This document shows, piece by piece, positions 1 to 6,474 of a stretch of 22,317 nt of DNA (its first letter is position 1; each line of letters begins with the position of its first letter). The stretch is taken from assembly GCA_018901615.1 (NCBI GenBank), contig JAHIEN010000066.1, forward strand, positions 1 through 22,317. The letters run 5' to 3'. A program made the translations under genes and the position numbers. This stretch comes from Candidatus Omnitrophota bacterium. GTDB taxonomy: Bacteria; Omnitrophota; Gorgyraeia; Gorgyraeales; Gorgyraeaceae. The notes under the pieces were generated by a model, which did not search any database, had not been told where the DNA came from, and worked only from the letters and a program-made list of their open reading frames with translations.

Positions 1-3000
1 AACTTTTCATTATATCTAGTCATCTTTTTAAAAATATTTCCTTTAGCTGTTACCATTCTCAGCATCTTGTCTGACACATTTGGGATATCTAATTTCGCAA
101 GATAATCCATATCTTCTATTGCTCTTTCATGCATTCCTTGCTCGCCGTTAATATTAATGGGTATGCCATTCAAGATAACCTTTGCAACAGCCTGCACATT
201 TTCCTTTCGAAGCACTGCGTTCACGCCTTCTCCTATAGTATCTGCGAAGGCGCCATCTAATGTCTGCTGCGTTTCAAGCTCTTGATTCAGCAAATTATTT
301 ATTCCTAAAATCACTCTATTTGCGGAGGTGCCGCGAAACTCATTCAATAATTTAAACCCATATCCGTCTTGCCTCCAACGCAAATCCCTGGCAGTAAATC
401 TCCCTGTTTCTATAGCCTTATCAACTTCTTTTTTTAAATCACCATAAGGTTGGTATACAAAATCCAATTTCATAAATCCTATTATTTCATAATCCTCTCT
501 GTTTGCTATATAGGTACCATCGGGAGGGCTTCTTATATTAATAGTTGTTCCAATACCTGCTGAAGACATTTTTTTCAAAACATCATATAATTTTTCTTTT
601 CTTACAACAGGGTAATACGGTTCTATATCATCCACAAATAGCTGTATTCCAAGTTTAGTATATTTTCCCGCTATACCTGCCTTGTCTTCATCCGATAACT
701 TCGGTATGGCAGGTGTTACGCTTTCAAATTTATCAAGCCCTGCCCCTGCCAACATCTCGCTTGCCGCGCCATTTAAACCATTCTCTTTTGATACCCTTAA
801 GATATATTCTGCATGCTCCTTGCTTCGCCCATAATTAGCGTGAACATCTTTATCCCTTTTTTCCGACCTTACTATTCCGAAACTGATCCTGGGGCTGGGC
901 AGCGAAAAGATAAGGCTGCCAGGCCTTAATAAACCTGTTAGCGAACTTGTCAAATTCGACCTGTCATAAATTATAAAAAAACCGTCTCTGTCTTTATAAG
1001 CTCCGACAAGAGGATCGTTTGTTTCCGACCTCAGCGTGTTATTTAAACTATTCATGCCTTCATCTGACATATCTTCTATCTTTGTGAAACTATATTTTCC
1101 ATCTATAAAATACGCTAATATCTGCTGGGTTTCTAATCGTATCCTATTCACGTCTTCCATACTCAAATCAGAAGGAAGAACTATACACAATTCATCCCCG
1201 CCTGTCCTGACCGCGGATCCGTTATATTCAGATAATACAAAATCTGCGGCTCCAATCATTATCGGTATTAATTTATCTACGATTTTCATTGTAAATACAT
1301 AATTTATGACGGCTATTTTACTCATGTCTCCTGCGCCAATAAAACAACCTGGGTCTTTTTCCATCCATTTAAGTATTTTATCAACCCCGTCCTGAGTTCT
1401 TACAGCAGTAAATGTCTCAGGCTCTGATTTCCAGCGCTCTCTCAAGGCATCAAGCTTCTTTTCAACGTCTTTATTGAATCTTGCGCTTTGGATTAAAGAT
1501 GGAATCGCGCCGTCTGTAAAAATCAGCTGGTTCGGAAATCTCTTTACATGTTCCACGACAGCCTGTAAAAATGCGGCTGTACCTTTTTCTTCTCCTCCTA
1601 TATAATTATCCCGAAGCCCTTTATGTATTATGTCGATTGCCTCGGAAGAAACGCATATAGCTCTTTCCGCGCCTGCCTTTTTAAACGCGGCAAAATCATT
1701 TCCATCTGGATCTGGATCGTCTCCTATATATACGGCATCAAGGCTTAAATCCTGCGGGTTTTCCTTTGATTCTTTAATCGCATTTAAACGATACCCTTGA
1801 AACTCAACCAATTCGCCAGAATTACTTAAAGTATCTAAACTACTGGAACCGTTGGCAAAAATGATAATCCTGTTCCATAAATGCGGCAGGATAGCGCCTC
1901 TTAATAACAATCTTTTCCTTGTCCTGTCTAAATCATTCCCGGAAATCACCACATACGCGCCTCCTGCTTCAAGATAATCTACCAAAAAGTTTTTTGCCGC
2001 GCTTTCATCTAATGTAGGGTACCGCGTCAACTCTGACTTGCCATAAGTAGTACCGTCTCCGTCTGCCACTATAACAGTCCTTGTGCGCCTTGCGTCAATA
2101 AACTGCCCTGGCATATAACCAGCTGCATCAAGTATTTCTTCAAAATGGCGGTTGAGATAATCAATAGATAGGGCTTTATCAATGCCCATAGCATTTGCCT
2201 CAAGTGTCCTAAGCCCGGCTTTTTTAATAGAAACAGGGAATTGTTTCTTAAGCGCCTCCAAATAAGGTCTCCTGTATTCATCCGGTATGCCTCTGATAAC
2301 TACCTGATCTGACTCTCCGGTTTCTTTATTATACCCTCTTACCTCAATCCTGGCTAAATCGCTTTCCGTCCAATTTAATAGGCGTTTGTCTGAAAGCACA
2401 TCAGGATTTTCTTTAAACCCCTTGGCTATGTCCCAAAATTGAGAACTAATATCCTTATACGGCGAGCTTTCGGGATTATCCAGGTATTCCGCCAGTCCGG
2501 CGTAGAATTGCCTGATCGCCTCACCTCCGGCCTTCTTCAGCCCTTCTGTAATCTCACTGGATAACATTGTAGAACCTATGTTAGAATTAGACGCTAATTT
2601 TTGGCCTAACTTTTCCCTATTTACATTAAATGCTCCAACAGTATAAACACTGTCTTTTATCTTGAATCTGTCAGTAGCTGGTGTCGCGAATACGCTGCTT
2701 TTTGCAAACATAATATAGGCATTCATTTTCGCGAGCGCCCTTTCTCTTGCTATTTTTATGCCTGCATAACCGACTGCCAGAAAATAGTGATACGCATAGG
2801 GCGGATAATAGCTGGAATTAAATATTGAATACCTCTCCTGCAAGCCCGCGGGTATTTCTTTATAATCTTTTACCAGCCATTTATTAGAATCTTCTGTCAT
2901 TTTTGAAATTTCCGGAAGCCTTTTTTCTTTTCTGTTCCTTACAGCGATCTCGCCTGATTTTATCCTCATGGCATAAGCGCCCAGTAAAATATTTATCGGC

Positions 3001-4574
3001 TCCACATTATCTGCTAGATCATTAAGCGTTGGATACATTGTTTCAAGCCATGCATCCCATACGTGTCCTTTTTTAGTAATTTGTCTTATAAATTTATATC
3101 CTTCGATGAACTTCATAAACTTAGATCTATCAGCTTCATTATCGAGAAGTTGATTCATAATAAAATCTTCGTTTTCGTATAAGAATTCTAAAAACTCTTC
3201 ATGCTTCATAAAAACCGCGCTTACATTCATAAGACCTATGGTATTTCTCATATCGCGAAAGCCAAGTATTTTAGAGAAGTGCTCTCCTATCCCTTCTTTT
3301 ATTTTATTTTTAGACTTTTTATCTACTTGTTCTTCATATGCAAATCCACTTATCAGCGCAGGTTCCAATCCCCACGCCTTTGCGGCAAATTGTATAGCCT
3401 TGACCCGCGCAGGAGTTAGAAAACCCCTGACTCTTCTAGTATCATCCGCGCTTAAAATATTATTTTCAGCTGTTCTCGCAGCTATAAAATCCTCTTTTTC
3501 TCTCTCAAATTGTATCCTTGAAGCGTATTTTTTCGCATGCATTGGTTTTTTTAAGCGCGCTGCTTCCTGTTTTTCCTCTACAGATGGTTCTCCTGATTTA
3601 TACAGAATCCCTCCTCCTGCAACTGTTGCGCTTACTCCTGCGGCAGCGAGTAAAAAATCTCTTCGCGTTATACCTTGGTTCGAAGCAAGGTTTTTTGATG
3701 TTATAGATTTATCTGGGGATGCTAAAATGCCTCTGTAAAGTCCTGCGATAGCAGGGTAATGACCTTCTTTTACGGAATCAGGTTTTTCTATATAAAAACC
3801 AGCCTCTTTTAGGTTACTTGCTATGTTATATATCTCTGTGCTTGAAGACTCCCACCTCATGCTCTTCCAGAATCCTTCAGAGCCCTGTCTCCTGGTTCCA
3901 TATATTTCTTTGTAACCTAATTCATATAATAACTTTGATAACGCTAAGTATAGCGTCTGGCCGCTTACGCCTTTCCTTCTCATCCATGCTCGATCTATGC
4001 TAAACCATTGCATAAAAACTGCTTTTTTATCAAAAGATTTGCCGTTTCTAAGTTTGAGGGGCGCGATATTTATCCTTGCTACTGCTCCTCCAAGGTCATC
4101 TTTTATAACTATATCTAAAAGCCTCTCTTCCGGATGATCAAGGCCATAGTCTCCGGCATCTATTGCTAAACCTCTTTTTAAAAGCGCTTTATCCTCAATC
4201 TCTTGAGGATTGAGATCTTTATCGTAAATCTCTTCCAGAGACAGTTCAAGCGCTTCAGCCAGGGGCGTTAATCGCTCCAGGCTAACCGGCTTATCGCCTA
4301 AATAAAATAATTCCCCTTCCTTGAAAGCCTTTCTGTCAAACCCAGCTAACATTCTTTCAGCAAGGCGGCCATCTGAGCCTGGCTCTGTATCCTTTGCCTG
4401 GGATTTTATCTTTGAAAATCCCATCGGCACTCTGAGATGCTTGGCTTGTATATATAAGCTAGATATATTTTTATTAGCGGAAGATTCCGGATAGGCTAGG
4501 CTTGTAAGCAGGAATACCTGGGCCAATAAGAGAGATATTGATTTGGTAAGGATTTTATTCTTTAGATTTAACAT
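1..4574 (-). CDS. Very large multidomain exported protein (GNAT-like, Tat-like motif, lysozyme-like, HAD, diverged GGDEF), C-terminus beyond window
   Basis: I translated every line of the minus strand from ATG 4574 to base 3 and found no stop: 1524 codons, still open at the edge. Residues 1-30 form a signal peptide containing SLLLAQVFLLTS. About 130-260 resembles a GNAT acetyltransferase (RRKGVSGQ at 199-206, then an EGFWKSMRW segment). At 303-309 lies TRRDFLL followed by an Ala/Gly-rich hydrophobic stretch, like a twin-arginine signal but internal. About 400-610 weakly resembles a lytic transglycosylase/lysozyme fold (YEEQ 413-416, IGLMNVS 446-452, INILLGAY from 527). A HAD phosphatase domain is clear: DGDGT 838-842, Ser878, GDDPDPDGND 951-960. 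A diverged GGDEF domain follows, with GGDEL at 1125-1129 and ISFGI at about 1230, spaced some 50 residues wider than usual; the upstream metal Asp appears lost. The rest, 1290-1524, is unrecognised. The start has AAGG 7 bases upstream. The frame is certain; HAD is firm, GGDEF fairly firm, the other domains tentative. No overall function is proposed. Confidence 0.88.
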   Translation of the reverse strand, partial: MLNLKNKILTKSISLLLAQVFLLTSLAYPESSANKNISSLYIQAKHLRVPMGFSKIKSQAKDTEPGSDGRLAERMLAGFDRKAFKEGELFYLGDKPVSLERLTPLAEALELSLEEIYDKDLNPQEIEDKALLKRGLAIDAGDYGLDHPEERLLDIVIKDDLGGAVARINIAPLKLRNGKSFDKKAVFMQWFSIDRAWMRRKGVSGQTLYLALSKLLYELGYKEIYGTRRQGSEGFWKSMRWESSSTEIYNIASNLKEAGFYIEKPDSVKEGHYPAIAGLYRGILASPDKSITSKNLASNQGITRRDFLLAAAGVSATVAGGGILYKSGEPSVEEKQEAARLKKPMHAKKYASRIQFEREKEDFIAARTAENNILSADDTRRVRGFLTPARVKAIQFAAKAWGLEPALISGFAYEEQVDKKSKNKIKEGIGEHFSKILGFRDMRNTIGLMNVSAVFMKHEEFLEFLYENEDFIMNQLLDNEADRSKFMKFIEGYKFIRQITKKGHVWDAWLETMYPTLNDLADNVEPINILLGAYAMRIKSGEIAVRNRKEKRLPEISKMTEDSNKWLVKDYKEIPAGLQERYSIFNSSYYPPYAYHYFLAVGYAGIKIARERALAKMNAYIMFAKSSVFATPATDRFKIKDSVYTVGAFNVNREKLGQKLASNSNIGSTMLSSEITEGLKKAGGEAIRQFYAGLAEYLDNPESSPYKDISSQFWDIAKGFKENPDVLSDKRLLNWTESDLARIEVRGYNKETGESDQVVIRGIPDEYRRPYLEALKKQFPVSIKKAGLRTLEANAMGIDKALSIDYLNRHFEEILDAAGYMPGQFIDARRTRTVIVADGDGTTYGKSELTRYPTLDESAAKNFLVDYLEAGGAYVVISGNDLDRTRKRLLLRGAILPHLWNRIIIFANGSSSLDTLSNSGELVEFQGYRLNAIKESKENPQDLSLDAVYIGDDPDPDGNDFAAFKKAGAERAICVSSEAIDIIHKGLRDNYIGGEEKGTAAFLQAVVEHVKRFPNQLIFTDGAIPSLIQSARFNKDVEKKLDALRERWKSEPETFTAVRTQDGVDKILKWMEKDPGCFIGAGDMSKIAVINYVFTMKIVDKLIPIMIGAADFVLSEYNGSAVRTGGDELCIVLPSDLSMEDVNRIRLETQQILAYFIDGKYSFTKIEDMSDEGMNSLNNTLRSETNDPLVGAYKDRDGFFIIYDRSNLTSSLTGLLRPGSLIFSLPSPRISFGIVRSEKRDKDVHANYGRSKEHAEYILRVSKENGLNGAASEMLAGAGLDKFESVTPAIPKLSDEDKAGIAGKYTKLGIQLFVDDIEPYYPVVRKEKLYDVLKKMSSAGIGTTINIRSPPDGTYIANREDYEIIGFMKLDFVYQPYGDLKKEVDKAIETGRFTARDLRWRQDGYGFKLLNEFRGTSANRVILGINNLLNQELETQQTLDGAFADTIGEGVNAVLRKENVQAVAKVILNGIPININGEQGMHERAIEDMDYLAKLDIPNVSDKMLRMVTAKGNIFKKMTRYNEK

Positions 4575-4580
4575 ATTTCA

Positions 4581-4606
4581 ACCTTAAACTTTAAACTATC
4601 AGCTAG
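4581..4606. repeat. Heptameric intergenic repeat (CTTTAAA/CTATCAG type)
   Basis: The 37-base gap between the glycosyltransferase stop and the next start is mostly 7-base-period sequence: CCTTAAA, CTTTAAA, CTATCAG, CTAG. The first two units match the repeats at 15861 and 17711. The 10-mer CTATCAGCTA recurs exactly at 20644-20653. On the minus strand the repeat supplies the AAGG that may serve as ribosome binding site for the gene starting at 4574. Confidence 0.65.
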
Positions 4607-4611
4607 TGGAA

Positions 4612-6474
4612 TTACAATCTCCTTCGCAACGCCTCTTGGCTTGAAAGTGTCTCTTCTATCTCGTTATCGCTAGATGGCTTTGTCAACCACTTATAGATAG
4701 CGCCTTGTTCAACATTCTGCAAGGGATCCAGCTGAGAAAGCCTGGAAATCACCTCCCAGATCCTGATTTGTGTCTTTAATTGATCTATGAGTTTCTCATT
4801 AGTATTTTCGTTCTCCTGAAACAACTTTCGTATATTATCTGACCTCAGCATAAAACATGAATTTGCCAGAACGTCATTGACAGACCACCGAGTCCGCAGG
4901 GTAAAGTTGTCGCCCAGCAGGCGTATTGCTTTCTTTCGTAAATCCCCAATAGAATAACCCACAACCTCCTTTTTGATTGCTGCTATAATCTCCCGAATAT
5001 GATCAGGATAGGATATTTTACTAAAGCCTCTGATTTCTCTAATGCTATCTTTGATTCTTTCAGAATCAGGATCTATATCATACAAGAAAGGCTCTGTGAG
5101 CATATACTCTTCCTGTCTATCTGGAATATAGATCTCTCCTCTGCCTCCTTTAATCCTTTCAACTACTACCATGCGCAACTCATGCAGATTCTTCCTTTTG
5201 AATCTTTCCCTCTCACCTTCTGTTGATAATAGAAGCGTGAGGTAATCTGTAAAAAGCGCTATGAGGTTGCCGCTTGTTTTTACGCTTTCCTTCCCTTTAG
5301 CGGACATCTCTGCGGATTCATCCTTATTATCTCTGGCATATACTATACTGTCGGCAATTCTTTTTATATAATCAACTGCTTTGCCATCTCCACCATTATA
5401 TAATTTCAGGAATGCGACAGGATCCAACGCTGCTATATCCTGCGGCAGGGTTACTAACCATCCCCCTATTTTCCCGTGTTCTATGCGATCCCCAAAGGCA
5501 GGCAGATCAGTGGCAACAACCGATAGCCCCTGCCACATAAGCCATGACAAAGCGAGATTATACCCTTCTCGCGTCGACAAGATAAGGCCTGCCCCGCCTT
5601 TTTTTCTCGCGATAGCAGCGCAGGCAGAGCGCTGTTTCCGGCTATATTCAGTAAAGATCTGGACATTTTTACCTATTCCATTTTTATCGACTAGATCTTT
5701 AAGCAGTTTATATTGCGCTCTTGTTCCTGGATCATCTGCTGAAACATCAAGGAAAATCCATAAATAAGAATCTGAATTTGGAGGTTTTCTTAAATATTCG
5801 GCGAACGCTAAAAGGCCATGGATCATGCCTTTTGCCGGGTCAGCGCGTCCTAATACCAGGACATTAAAATTGCCTATTTTAAGCTCCCTGCCTTCGTCAT
5901 CCCGTATTTCTTTGCTATACTTATCTATATCATCTATATCAGATAACACTCCATTCTGCGCATTTAAAAGATCTAACGCCGCCCCCCTTTCAACAGTCAT
6001 AAGCTCTGTAAACGCCTTTGAGCCATGAATCGGATGGCCGGGTTGATGAATCAATATAGCTTCTTTCCAACTCTCGACAAGATGCCTCGCAGATTCCAAA
6101 CCCGGGCCTTCTCCTCTTGTTCCTGAAGTGTCTATATGCAGCCTGGCAACCTTTCTTTTTAAATACTTGGTTAATAGCTTGTTTAATAGCGCGGTCTGCG
6201 GGTCATCTGACCAAAGTATTGCTTCACCAGTCGCAAAAAGCTGGAGATATAAATCGGCATTGGCCCTGTTAGTCTCCTCCCAGAGAGCAAAATCAGGCAT
6301 TGGCGTGGACAAGATGCCTTGAATACCATCATGCATCGGCTTGGTGGCTTGAGAGAAAAAAGCAGGGTCTAACGGCCACGCTATATGCCACTGCACGTCC
6401 ACACCCAGGGCAATCAATAGTGGCACCATTGGGTTATACATATCAGCCACGCCTCCGCCCGTCATGTGTGGCAT
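4612..6474 (-). CDS. GT4 glycosyltransferase, trehalose-synthase (TreT)-like, N-terminus severed by frameshift
   Basis: The first residues TGGGVADMYNPMVPLL, followed by a GVDVQWH strand and a FFSQATKPMHDGIQG segment, match the N-terminal half of TreT-type trehalose glycosyltransferring synthases, which carry NSTxxGGGVAE and FFNVTK..HN.LQG. The C-terminal Rossmann half shows GRADPAKG (209-216) and STREGYNLALSWLMWQG (300-316), the nucleotide-sugar site of GT4 enzymes. In the usual EX7E motif the second Glu position is Trp311, so activity or donor use may differ. Residues about 400-620 are a charged helical extension I do not recognise. The open frame can begin at ATG 6474, but no Shine-Dalgarno sequence precedes it and the first beta strand of the fold is encoded in the upstream frame. 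I therefore read it as the 3' part of a broken or mis-sequenced fusion gene. A trehalose-type product is plausible but unproven. Confidence 0.75.
   Translation of the reverse strand: MPHMTGGGVADMYNPMVPLLIALGVDVQWHIAWPLDPAFFSQATKPMHDGIQGILSTPMPDFALWEETNRANADLYLQLFATGEAILWSDDPQTALLNKLLTKYLKRKVARLHIDTSGTRGEGPGLESARHLVESWKEAILIHQPGHPIHGSKAFTELMTVERGAALDLLNAQNGVLSDIDDIDKYSKEIRDDEGRELKIGNFNVLVLGRADPAKGMIHGLLAFAEYLRKPPNSDSYLWIFLDVSADDPGTRAQYKLLKDLVDKNGIGKNVQIFTEYSRKQRSACAAIARKKGGAGLILSTREGYNLALSWLMWQGLSVVATDLPAFGDRIEHGKIGGWLVTLPQDIAALDPVAFLKLYNGGDGKAVDYIKRIADSIVYARDNKDESAEMSAKGKESVKTSGNLIALFTDYLTLLLSTEGERERFKRKNLHELRMVVVERIKGGRGEIYIPDRQEEYMLTEPFLYDIDPDSERIKDSIREIRGFSKISYPDHIREIIAAIKKEVVGYSIGDLRKKAIRLLGDNFTLRTRWSVNDVLANSCFMLRSDNIRKLFQENENTNEKLIDQLKTQIRIWEVISRLSQLDPLQNVEQGAIYKWLTKPSSDNEIEETLSSQEALRRRL
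6443..6474 (-). other. Apparent +1 frameshift joining the TIKI-like and GT4 reading frames
   Basis: The two frames overlap by 32 bases. The upstream frame ends GERLIFMNATH then DGRRRG and stop; the downstream frame reads MTGGGVADMYN. Skipping one base after the His codon gives NATHTGGGVAD, which reproduces the spacing of the family motif NSTxxGGGVAE. Some 40 residues before the break (EYRNLIGDEQVE onward) also resemble the N-terminal lead-in of TreT enzymes. I see no obvious slippery heptamer, so a mutation or an assembly/base-calling error is likelier than programmed shifting. Confidence 0.75.

Noticed and set aside
3238..3738. A 166-codon plus-strand open frame
   Set aside because: It lies wholly inside the large minus-strand gene, whose translation shows domains on both sides; no start signal or similarity.
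6443..6474. ATG 6474 as the genuine start of an independent glycosyltransferase gene
   Set aside because: No ribosome binding site precedes it, and the first strand of the fold plus the family lead-in are encoded in the upstream frame.
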